Source: Penium margaritaceum
Lineage: Eukaryota > Streptophyta > Zygnematophyceae > Desmidiales > Peniaceae
NCBI GenBank assembly: GCA_023375785.1
Contig: SZWC01004683.1
Location: 39,860-103,859, forward strand
DNA: 64,000 nt
Direction: 5' to 3'
Position 1 is the stretch's first letter, and every line of letters begins with the position of its first letter. Both the position numbers and the translations under genes were made by a program. This document shows, in pieces, positions 9,691 through 20,100 of this stretch. The notes beneath the pieces are model-generated. The model saw nothing but the letters and a program-made list of their open reading frames with translations, made no database searches and was not told where the DNA came from.

Positions 9691-11604
9691 CCGTCGGCCT
9701 CAGGGCCATCTCCTGTCCGACCGCGCTACACACGTGGCCCAGGCGGCAGCCTCCGACCTTGGCCGACAGTGAGCATGCAAACCGTCGCACCGCGTCCCGT
9801 GGCGCCTCGACCCCCTGTGGCTCCACGTGTCTCCACCACTCCCACGGTCGTGAGTGGGGACCCTGGCACGAAGGCTCTCGGCCTGACCACTTTCGCCATC
9901 ATCGCAGACCTTCACCCGGGCTCTGCACTGGGCTACGCCATGCTTCATCACGAGCATCGGCATGCTGTTGTGGCCGCACTCGCCCGCATCCTAGCTGGGG
10001 CTCGTGATGCACACGCCCTCTCAGTCCGGTCCACAGTGCACCCAGAGGACCCAGCCACCCTACGCGAGGCTCGAGCCTCCCCTGAGGCCGCACATTGGGA
10101 TGCTGCCTGTGCCGAGGAGCTCGCTGCTATCCGGCAGCACCACGTGTATGACCTCGTCGACCTCCCTCCAGGTCGGAAGGCCATTGGTGCCAAGTGGGTC
10201 TTTCGGCGTAAGTGGAAGCCTGACGGGTCCTTGGACAAGTACAAGGCCCGCCGCACAACAAAGGGGTTTGCTCAGGTCCCTCGGGTCGATTACGACCAGA
10301 TCTTCGCCCCAGTCGGTCGGTTCTCCACTAGCCGGGCGCTCTTCAGCTTGGTTGCCCAGCACGGGTGGGAGCTGCATCAGATGGACGTGAGCAACGCGTT
10401 CCTCTATGGCTCACTGGAGGGTGAGGAGCTCTACATGGTGCAGCCCCCAGGCTTCAACGACGGCATTGGGAGAGTCTGGCGGCTACGGAAGGCCCTCTAT
10501 GGCCTGAAGCAGTCGCCTCGGTGCTGGAGCCAGGAGATCAGCAACACGCTTCTCCGTGGCGGCTTCCAGCGTAGCACCGCTGACCCCGCACTGTTCGTCA
10601 ACCCGCGAGGTCAGACCTTCGCCGCAGTTCTGGTCTGCGTCGACGATCTCCTCATTGCGTCACCAGACACGGCCACCATCCAGCGTGTCAAGGACTTGCT
10701 GCACGCCGCATACCAGATGAAGGATCTCGGGTCTGCCCGAGTCTTCCTGGGCATGGAGCTCGAGCATGATCGCTCCCAGGGCATCCTGCACGTCCACCAG
10801 GCTGCCTATGTGCAGACCCTGTCCACTCGCTTCGCCGAGGACCTGCCCCTCGTGCCTAGCGCATCTTCACCCATGTCAGCCGATGGCCAGGTGAAGCTGA
10901 AGAGTCCTGACCCAGCTGTTGTGGGGGAGCCAGTTGATGTGACCACGTATCTGCGGGTCATCGGGTCACTGATGTTCCTGGCGACGACGACGCGTCTAGA
11001 CATCGCGTTCGCCGTCAACCTCCTGGCCCAGTTCTCTCAGGAGCCGCGTCACCTCCACTTCGAGGCCGCGATCCGAGTGCTGCGGTATGTCATGACGACC
11101 CCTCGGCGAGGTCTCATGTTCCGCCGTCAGCCGTCCGTCGTCGCAGTGGGCTACACCGACAGTGACTGGGCCGACAGTCTAGACGGTAAGAGTCGCACGG
11201 GCTGGATCTTTCTGATCGGCGGCACAGCTGTGTCCTGGCGCAGTGGCAAGCAGGGGTGCATTGCACGCAGCATTGCTCAGGCTGAGTATGTGGCCCTTGG
11301 CTCAGGCGCGTGTGAGAGTGTGTGGTTGCGTCGTCTGTTGTCCGAGTTGCGTCAGTCTGTCGCATCCATCACCTTGCATTGTGACAATGAGAGTGCCATG
11401 GCCATCGCCGACAATGACGGTGTGCATCACACACGCACAAAGCACATCAATGTTGAGTATCACTATGTGTGCTTGTTGTTGCATGACGGCAGCATCAGCA
11501 TCGTATGGGTTGAGACAGCACGGCAGCTGGCTGACTTCCTGACCAAGGCACTGAAGCGGGACTCGTTCAAGAAGGCTGTGAGTTCAGTCGGCGTGCGTCC
11601 GTGA
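9391..11604 (+). CDS. Copia element, reverse transcriptase and RNase H region
   Basis: A long open frame of 737 codons; the first part is the Gly/Ser/Pro repeat, so the listed start is only where the open frame begins. The RT_2 domain runs from about 10060 (EAAHWDAACAEELAAI) through KAIGAKWVFRRKWKPDG, ELHQMDVSNAFLYG, RKALYGLKQSPRCW and the catalytic LVCVDDLLIA (YVDD-type box) near 10630. The RNase H domain spans about 11140-11500: GYTDSDWADS, then SIAQAEYVAL, HCDNESAMAI and RTKHINVEYH. The frame closes at 11604 about 100 bp before the PPT. These are the enzymes that copy element RNA into cDNA in the particle. It belongs to the fossil element and is not a host gene. Confidence 0.92.
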   Translation: MSAGPSGPAAPVAFDGPSGPTALVASAGPSGPAPPVASAGPSGPTAPVASAGPSGPTAPVTSASPSGPAAPGASAGSSGPTAPVASASSSGPVALSASVGPSASGPSPVRPRYTRGPGGSLRPWPTVSMQTVAPRPVAPRPPVAPRVSTTPTVVSGDPGTKALGLTTFAIIADLHPGSALGYAMLHHEHRHAVVAALARILAGARDAHALSVRSTVHPEDPATLREARASPEAAHWDAACAEELAAIRQHHVYDLVDLPPGRKAIGAKWVFRRKWKPDGSLDKYKARRTTKGFAQVPRVDYDQIFAPVGRFSTSRALFSLVAQHGWELHQMDVSNAFLYGSLEGEELYMVQPPGFNDGIGRVWRLRKALYGLKQSPRCWSQEISNTLLRGGFQRSTADPALFVNPRGQTFAAVLVCVDDLLIASPDTATIQRVKDLLHAAYQMKDLGSARVFLGMELEHDRSQGILHVHQAAYVQTLSTRFAEDLPLVPSASSPMSADGQVKLKSPDPAVVGEPVDVTTYLRVIGSLMFLATTTRLDIAFAVNLLAQFSQEPRHLHFEAAIRVLRYVMTTPRRGLMFRRQPSVVAVGYTDSDWADSLDGKSRTGWIFLIGGTAVSWRSGKQGCIARSIAQAEYVALGSGACESVWLRRLLSELRQSVASITLHCDNESAMAIADNDGVHHTRTKHINVEYHYVCLLLHDGSISIVWVETARQLADFLTKALKRDSFKKAVSSVGVRP

Positions 11605-11701
11605 GCTGTCCTCTTTGTCTCTGCCTGCGTCTCTGCGTACCTTGGGGGAGTCTGGATGTTGGCCATTTCTCTGCCCGCCCATGTACACTACGCCTGTGAG
11701 T

Positions 11702-11711
11702 CATGGGGGAG
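11702..11711 (+). promoter_or_regulatory. Polypurine tract of the copia element
   Basis: The purine-rich run ending GGGGGAG lies directly before the TGTTGG start of the 3' LTR, the position of the plus-strand primer in LTR elements. Confidence 0.8.
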
Positions 11712-12817
11712 TGTTGGTTTTTGCGCATGTCTCATTGTGCTCTGTTGTGTCCTCCCGGCTTGTGCACATCAGCGTGCAGATGACTGACGGCGAGACTCGA
11801 CGCTGATGGAGTGTCATCCGGTGGAGCCGACGCACGCTGAGGTCTACTCGCAGTTCGCTGGAGCCTCCTCTCTCCGGCGACGTGCTCAGTTCCATCGGCA
11901 GGCCTCCTCGGCGGTTGTGCTACCGGTGGTCACTGCCACCGCAGTTGCTGTCTGCATGCGTCCAGCGCGTCCCATCGCGTCGGCATCGTCATGCTCTACC
12001 TAGGGTCCTTGTTGCATGCTGCATGGCCCTGTTCGGCATCATGGACCACCGTAGGCACTGCCCGGGTCCGGGCAGCCATAACTCTTTGCTGCTATTTTTC
12101 TAGCTGATTCTGACCGCACGACTGCGTTCGCAGCGTCGGCATTATGGTATGGTCCAGTTTTTAGGCAAAACGGACAACGCCCGGGTTTTGGGCCGTCGGG
12201 CGTCTGGCAGGGCTCACCGAGAAAACCCTGCCTGCCAGAAAATAGGTCCAGAGCTATTTTCTGATTGGCTGGTTAGCTGAGTAACAACTTCTACACTAGT
12301 GGGGGGGAGCTAGAACTTGGAGGGGTCTCCCATTGTTGCTTATTCTTGATTGCTAAACAGTTACTTTCAGTTTCCAGCTGCTTTCTGGCCCTAACACTGG
12401 CGCGCGCACTTCTGAGTAACAAACCCAGAGCTTCCAGACTTAGTCTCTAGAGCAGCANGTCGGGCGTCTGGCAGGGCTCACCGAGAAAACCCTGCCTGCC
12501 AGAAAATAGGTCCAGAGCTATTTTCTGATTGGCTGGTTAGCTGAGTAACAACTTCTACACTAGTGGGGGGGAGCTAGAACTTGGAGGGGTCTCCCATTGT
12601 TGCTTATTCTTGATTGCTAAACAGTTACTTTCAGTTTCCAGCTGCTTTCTGGCCCTAACACTGGCGCGCGCACTTCTGAGTAACAAACCCAGAGCTTCCA
12701 GACTTAGTCTCTAGAGCAGCAGACTGAGGGGGCAGCTGACTTAAGCAACTAGCGTGGAAGCACGCACGTTGCATCAACAACGATTCTGCCCCAACCTGCT
12801 GCCTAGCATTTCTGTTT
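11712..12817 (+). repeat. Copia element, 3' LTR
   Basis: Matches the 5' LTR from TGTTGG to GCATTTCTGTTT with roughly 4% differences by eye. A single N at 12458 is flanked by an exact 263-bp direct duplicate (12195-12457 and 12459-12721), an assembly join; without it the LTR is 842 bp, the same as the 5' copy. Confidence 0.92.
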
Positions 12818-13239
12818 CCAGGCATTCCCACGTATTGCCAGGCATTGCCGAGGCATTGCCCAGACATTGCCAGGCCTTGCCCACGCATTGCAAGGTACAA
12901 CCAGGCATTACACAGGCATTCCCAAGCATTGCCAGGTATTGCTAGGCATTGCCAGGCATTGCTACGCACTGCGAAGCATTGCCAGGCATTGCCCTGGCAT
13001 TGCCAAGCATCGCCCAGGCATTGGCAGGCATTGCCGTGCATTGGCAGGCATCGCCCAGGCATTGCCATGCATTGCTAGGCATTGCCCGGAAATTGTCAGG
13101 CATTGCCAGACATTGCCCCCACATTAACAAGCATTGCCTAGGCATTGTCACGGCATTGCTAGGCATCACTAGGCATTGCCCAGGCATTGCCAGGCATTGT
13201 CCAGGCATTGCGAGGCATTGCCATGTATTGCCCAGGCAT
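12818..13239 (-). repeat. 10-bp satellite, block B (reverse orientation)
   Basis: CCAGGCATTG-type units in the same orientation as block A. The right edge is abrupt at the TGTTGG of the next LTR (13240). Beyond that LTR the satellite runs in the opposite orientation. Confidence 0.95.
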
Positions 13240-14157
13240 TGTTGGTGTATGGGCTTTGAGCTATCATGTAGCCTGGTTTAGGGAGAGCCTACTAGTTTGA
13301 GCTGATGGTTCTCCAGTGGCCACATTACACCATCTGTGACATGTCTGGTGCATTCTAGCAGCTCAGTTTACACATACATGTTTAGTAGAGTTTTATCGGT
13401 GGTCGAGACCCGGGCATTTGGTAGTTTGTACCAGTGCACCGGGAGACCCCATAGAAATTTCACCGCATAGTGTGTGACAGGTGATGCACTCTTTCCGTGG
13501 TCGAGACCCGGGTATCTAGTGGATTGTATCGGTACCTCGGGAGACCCAGGACTGATTGGTCTAGTCTTGTTGGCCCCTTGTAAGACGTCTGTAGTTTGTA
13601 TGTGGCTGAGGCCCGGATGTCCGGTTACATGTTCCGACGTCTCGCGAGGCCTAAACTTGTCTCGTCTAGCTAGTCGGTGATGCTAGTGTATCACCGTTGA
13701 ATTTGGAGACGTTTGGGGAACATCGCATATTTTCCCGTCAATCAAGACCCGGGCACCCGGTTGACTGTTCCGGTGCCTCGAGAGACTTCCGTTGTTGTTT
13801 TCGTGCTATTTGACATGCATATTCCCCGTTTGTGCCTTTGGGTACGATGGGGATGACAGGGCCTGGTGGGCTAGCCGCCAGTCCCCAGTACATAAGCCCT
13901 CAGCACGGCTCATTGTACTCTCTCCTTGATTCTTAATTCATTCGTTCCACACTTAGCCAAATCTTGGCGCTGCATTTCTCTCGCTAACCACTAGAGCTCA
14001 TGTCTCTTCCAGCATGGGCCTGCATTCCCTAGACACATTTTAGCATGGTATCAGAGTACAGGGGGGCCGCGTGAGCAGCAGAGCAATAGAATAGACTGGA
14101 AACACAGCTGAGTTACGCAACGTGGTACCACGTAGGCATGCGAGTGTGAAAGCGACA
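13240..14157 (+). mobile_element. Truncated copia-type LTR element: one LTR, PBS and short leader
   Basis: An LTR starting TGTTGGTGTATGGGC and ending in CA runs 13240-14045 (806 bp), followed by TGGTATCAGAG (14046-14056), the tRNA-Met primer site, and about 100 bp of leader. The sequence then passes straight into the satellite at 14158. No coding parts and no second LTR are present, so it is a broken remnant. It is a different family from the copia at 2927: the LTRs share only their first bases and the PBS. It stands precisely at the point where the satellite changes strand. Confidence 0.85.
13401..13790 (+). repeat. Four spaced copies of a ~48-bp motif inside the LTR
   Basis: Related segments start at about 13401, 13499, 13604 and 13741. 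Each begins like GGTCGAGACCCGGGCA and ends with a CCTCGGGAGACC-like partial inverted copy of its start. The spacing is about 98, 105 and 137 bp. Repeated GC-rich motifs inside an LTR U3 region often act as enhancer or silencing targets; the role here is inference. Confidence 0.7.
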
Positions 14158-17100
14158 AAAATGCCTGGATAATGCCTGGCAATGCCTGGGCAATGCCCGG
14201 CAATGCCTGGGTAATGCCTGGAAATGCCTGGGCAACGCTTGGCAATGCTAGGCAATGTCTGGCAATGCGTGGCAATGCGTGGCAATGTTTGGACAATGCC
14301 TGGCAATACCAGGGCAATGCCTGGCAATGCAAGGCAATACCTAGCAATGCCTCGACCATGCCTGGAAATGCCTGGCAATGCCTTGGCGATGCCTGGAAAT
14401 GCCTCGTAATGCCTGGCAATGCCTGGGCAATACCTCGCAATGCCTGGCAATGCCTGGGCAATGCTTGGCAATGCTAGGAAATGCTAGGAAATGCCTGAGT
14501 AGTGCCTGGCAATGCCTATGCAATGCCTAATGATGCCTGAATATGCCTGGTAATGCTGGCAATGCCTGGACAATGCCTGGACAATGCCTGGCAACGCGTG
14601 GACAATGCCTAGCAATGCCTGGACAATGCCTGGCAATTCCTGTGTAATGCCTGGCAATGCCTGGGCAAAGCCTGGCAATGCCTCGGCAATGCCTTGCAAT
14701 GCCTGGCAATGCCAGGGCAATGTCTAGCAATTCGAGGCAATGCCTGGCAATGCTTGGACAATGCCTTGCAATGCCTAGCAATGCCTAGGCAATGCCTGGC
14801 AATGCGTGGAAATGCCTGGCAATGCGTGGGAAATACGTGGCAATGCCTAGGCAATGCTTGGCAATGCCTCACAATGCTTGGACAATGCCTGGCAATGCCT
14901 CGGCGATGCCTTGTAATGCCTGGCAATGCCTGGGCAATGTCTGGCAATGCTAGGCAATGCCTGGAAATGCTTGGACAAAGCCTGGTAATGCCTAGCAATG
15001 CTTAGGCAATGCCTAGCAATGCGTGGGAATGCCTGGACAATGCCTGGCAATGCTTGGACAATGCCTGGCAATGCCGGGGCAATGCCTCGAAATGCTAGGC
15101 AATGCCTGGCGTGGCTGGGCAATGCCTAGCAAGGCCTATGTAATGCCTAGCAATGTCTGGCAATGCTTGGGCAATGCCAGGCAATGCCTGGGAATGCCAC
15201 GAAATGCTTGGACAATGCCTGGTAATGCCTGGGCAACGCAAGGCAATTCTTGGGCAATGCTTGGAAATGCCTATGTAATGCCTAGCAATGCCTAGCAATG
15301 CCTGGGTAATGCCTGGCAATGCCTGGACAATGCCTGGTAATGCCTAGGCACTGCCTGGCAATACCTGGGTAATGCTTGACAATGCCTGGCAATGCTTGTG
15401 CAATGCCTGGCAATGCCTGGGCAATGCCTCGCAATGCCTAGCAATGCTTGGACAGTGCCTGGCAATGCCTGGGAATGCCTGGACAATACCTCGCAATGCT
15501 TGACAATGCTTGGCAATGCCTTGGTAATGCCTAGCAATGCCTATGCAATGCCTAGCAATGTTTGGCAATGCTTGGGCAACACTTGGCAATGCGTGGCAAT
15601 GCTTGGCAATGCTTGGACAATGCCTGGCAATGCTTGGACAATGCCTGTAATGCCTGGGCAATGTATGGCAATGCTAGGCAATGATTGGGCAATGCGTGGA
15701 ATGCCTGGGCAATGCCTTGCAATGCTAGGCAATGCGTGGCAATGCCTTGGCAATACCTGGCAATGCCTGGGCAATGCCTCGCTATGCCTGGCATGCCTGG
15801 TAACGCCTAGCAATGCCTGGCAATGCCTGGGCAATGCTTGGCAATAATACGCAATGCCCGGCAATGCCTGGGTAGTGCCTGGCAATGCCTTTGCAATGCT
15901 TAGCAATGCCTGGAAATGCCTGGGTAATGCCTGGCAATGCCTGGAAATGCCTGAGCAATGCCTGGCAATACCTGGCAATGCCTTGGCAATGCCTGGCAAT
16001 GCCTCACAATGCCTGGACAATGCCTAGCAATGCCTGGCAATGCCTAATAATGCCTGGGCAATGTTTGGCAATGCTTCTCTATGCCTCGCAAACCTTGGGC
16101 AATGCCTGGTAATCCCTAGCAATGCCTGGGCAATGCCTGACAATGCCTGGCAATGCATGGAAATGCATGGACAATGCCTGATAATGCATTAACTATGCTT
16201 GGACAATGCCTGGCAATGCCTGGGCAATGCCTGATAATGCCTGGGCAATGCTTGGCAATGCTAGGCAATCCCTGCAAATGCCTGGGCAATGCCTGGTAAT
16301 GCCTGGGCAATGCCTGATATGCCTCGCAATGCCTGGCAATGCCTGCAATGCCTGGGCAATGCCTGGCAAGTCCTGGTAATGCCTGGGAAATGCCTCGCAA
16401 TGCAAGCCAATGGTTGGCAATGCCTATGCAATGCCTAGCAACGTCTGGCAATGCCAAGGAAATGCCTGGCAATGCCTAGAAATGCCTAGGAATGCCTTGT
16501 CATTTGCTGGAAATGCCTGGGTAATGCCTGGCAATGCCTGGGCAATGCCTGTACACTGCCTGGCTATGCCTCTTAATGCCTCGGCAATGCCTGGGCAATG
16601 CGTGGCAATGCCTAGGCAATGCTTGGCAATGCCTGGGCAATGCCTGTAATGCCTTGGCAATGTTTGGCAATGCTAGGCAATGATTGGGCCATGCCTGCAA
16701 TGCTTTGGAAATGCCTGGTAATGCTAGGCAATGCTTTGCGATGCCTGGGCAATGCCTGGCAATGCCTGGCAATGTCTGGGCAATGCCTGGAAATGCCTGG
16801 CATGCTTGGCAATGTCTGGCAATGCCTGGGCAATGCCTGGGAATGCTAGGGAATTCCTGGTAATGCCTGGGCAGTGCTTGGTAATGCCTATGTGATGCCT
16901 AGCAATGCCTGGCAATGCTTGGGCAATGCGTGGCAATGCCTTGCAATGCCCGGCAATGCCTGGAAATGCTTGGGCAATGCCTGGCAATGCCTGGGCAATG
17001 CCTGGCAATGCCTCGGCAATGCCTGGAAATACCTTGCAATGCCTAGGCAATGTCTAGCAATGCCTAGCAATGCCCGGCAATCCCTGGGCAATATTTTGCA

Positions 17101-20100
17101 ATGCTAGGCAATGCCTCGCAATGCTTGGGCAATGCCTGGCAATTTTTAGGAATGCCTAGACAATGCCTGGCAATGCCTAGCAATTCCAGGGCCATGCCTG
17201 GCAATGCTAGGCACTTCCTGCTAATGCCTGGGCAATGCCTGGCAATGCCTGGCAACGCCTGGGTAATGCCTGGAAATGCCTCATATGCCTGGCAATGCCT
17301 GGCAATTCCTGCAATGCCTGGCAAGGCCTATGCAATGCCTAACAATGCCTTGCAATGCATGGGTAATGCCTGGCAATTCCTAGCAATGCCTCGGCAATGC
17401 CTGACAATGCCTGGCAATGCCTAGACAATGCCTAGCGATGCCTAGGAAATGCCTGGCAATGCCTAGGCAATGTTTAGGTAATGTCTGGCAATGCCTGCAC
17501 AACGCCTGGCAATGCCTGGTAATGCCTGGGCAATGCCTGGCAATAGGTGGCAATGCCTAGACAATACCTGGCAATGCCTGGGCAATGATGGCCATGCGTG
17601 GTCACTGCCCGGCAATGCTAGGCAATGCATGGCAAGGCCTGGGCAATGGCTGGCAATGCCTGGCAATGCTTGCGGAATGCTTGGGCAATGCCTGGCAATG
17701 CGTGGCAATGCCTGGAAATGCCTAGACGATGCCTGGCAATGCCTGGTAATACCTGGGTAATGCCTGGCAATGCGTGGGCAATGCCTGGGTAACTCCTGGC
17801 AATGTCAGGCAATGCCAAGACAATGCCTGGTAATGCCAAGCAATGCCAGGACAATGCCTGGAAATGCCTGGGCAATGCTTGCAATTCCTGGGCAATGCCT
17901 GGAAATGCTAGGCAATGCGTGGGAATGCCTAGGAAATGCCTGGCAATGCCTAGGCAATGATTGGCAATGCCCGGCAATGCCTGAGCAATGCATGAACAAT
18001 GCATGGCAATGCCTAGGGAATGCTTGGGAAATGCCTGGAGAATGCCTGGCAATGCGTGGACAATGCCTGGCAATGCCTGGGAAATGCCTGGCAATGCCTA
18101 GGCAATGCCTGGAAATGCCTGGGTAATGCCTGGCAATGCTAAGAAATGCGTGGACAATGCCTGGCAATGCCTGGGCAATGGCTGCAATGCCTGGCAATGC
18201 TAGCCAATGCCTGGCAATGCCTTGGTAATGCCTGTCAATGCCTGGCAATGCCTCGGCAATGCCTGGCAATGCCTGGCAATACTTGGCAATGCCTGGCAAT
18301 GCCTGGCAATGCTCAGCAATACCTGGCAGTGCCTGGACAATGTCTGGCAATGATAGGCAATGCCTGGCAATGCCTACGCAATGCCAGACAATGCCTGGCA
18401 ATGCCTGGGAAATGCCTTGCAATGCCTGGGCAATGCATGGCAATGCCTGACAATGCCTTGCAATGCCTGGACAATGCCCGACAATGCCTAGGCAATGTCT
18501 CGCAATGCCTGGACAATGCTTGGCAATGCCTGGCAATGATTAGGCAATGCCAGGCAATGCCTGGCAACGCCTGGACAATGCCAGGCAATGCCTGGGCAAT
18601 GCCTCGCAATGCCTTGGCAATGCTTGGCAATGCCTGGGCAATGCTAGGCAATGCCTGGACAATACCTTGCAATGCTTGGCAATGCTTGGCAATGTTTGGG
18701 ATATGCCTGGCAATACCTGGAAATGCTTGGGCAATGTCTGGTAATGCTAGGCAATGCCAGGCAATGTCTAGGCAATGCTTGGCAATGCCTGGACAATGCT
18801 TGGGGATAGCCTGGTAATGCTTGAAAATGCCTGGAAATGTTTGGCAATGCCTAGCAATGCCTGAGCAATGCCTGTCAATGCCTAGGAAATGCTTGGCAAT
18901 GCTAGGCAATGCCTAGCAATACCTGGGCAATACCTTGCAATGCTACGCAATGCCTGACATTGTCTGGCAATGCTTGGGCAATGCCTGGTAATGCCTAGCA
19001 ATGCCTGGCAATGCCTGGACCATGCCTCGCAATGCCTGGGCAATGCTTGGCAATGCCTGGACAATGCCTGGAAATGCCTAGCAATGCCTGGCAATGCTAG
19101 GACAATGCCTGGCAATGCTAGGTAATGCCTGACAATGCCTGGGCAATGCCTCGCAATGCTTGGCAATGCCTGTGCAATGCATGGGAATGCTTGGCAATGC
19201 CTGGAAATACCTAGGCAATGCCTAGCAATGCCTGGAAATGGTTTGTAATGCCTGAAAAATGCCTAGCAATGCCTGGGCAATGCCTAGCAATGCCTGGACA
19301 ATGCCTGGCAATGCTAGGCATTGTCTCGACAATGCCTGTTAATGCCTGGCAATGCCTCGGCAATGCCTGGCAATGCCTGGCAATGCGTGGCAATGCCTTG
19401 CAATGCCTGGAAATGGCTGGTAATTCCAGGCAATGCCTGGACAATGCCCGGTAATGCCTGGCCATGCCTGGGCAATGCGTGGTAATGCTAGGCAATGCCT
19501 GGCAATATCGGGGGATAGCTTGGCAATGCCTATGCAATGCTTTGCAATGCCTGGCAATGCCTGGACTATGCCTAGCATTGCTTGGCAATGCCTCGCAATG
19601 CGTGGAAAATGCCTGGCAATGCCAGAAAATGCCTGGGCAATGCCTCACAATGCCTGGCAATGCTTGGCAATGCCTCGCCAATGCCTGGCAATGCCTGGGC
19701 AATGCATGGACAATGCCTGGCAATGCCTGGAAAATGCCTGGCAATGCCTGGAAATGCCTGGGCAATGCCTGGAAATGCCTGGCAATGCATGGGCAATGCC
19801 TGGTAAGGCCTGGGCAATGCCTGACAATGCCTGGGCAATGCCTGGCAATGCTAGGCAATGGCTGGAAACGCTAGGCAATGCATGGCAATGCCTGGGCAAT
19901 GCCTAGCAATGCCTAAGCAATGCCTGGAAATGCCTTGGCAATGCCTGGCAATGCCTGGCAATGCCTTGACAATGCCCGACAATGCGTGGGCGATGCCTCG
20001 CAATGCCTGGCGATGCCTGGCAATGCCTAGCAATGCCTAACAATGCCTCGCCAATGCCTGGTAATGCTTGGCAATGACTGAACAATGCCTGGCAATGCTA

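Larger units (their letters stand above)
2927..12817 (+). mobile_element. Ty1/copia LTR retrotransposon, full-length fossil
   Basis: A complete copia layout lies in the order LTR, PBS, long leader, gag, protease, integrase, reverse transcriptase, RNase H, PPT, LTR. The order protease-integrase-RT defines Ty1/copia. Both LTRs begin TGTTGG. Their lengths differ only because each contains a single-N assembly join followed by a copy of the sequence before it; allowing for this, both are 842 bp. By eye the LTRs differ at about 35 of 842 positions (near 4%), mostly transitions, pointing to a moderately young insertion. The coding region looks broken, with about half a dozen breaks, so it is not an active copy. 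It is inserted in the 10-bp satellite (blocks A and B). The five bases either side (CTAGG, CCAGG) are similar but not identical, so target duplication is only suggestive in this degenerate repeat. End positions are good to about 2 bp. Confidence 0.93.
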
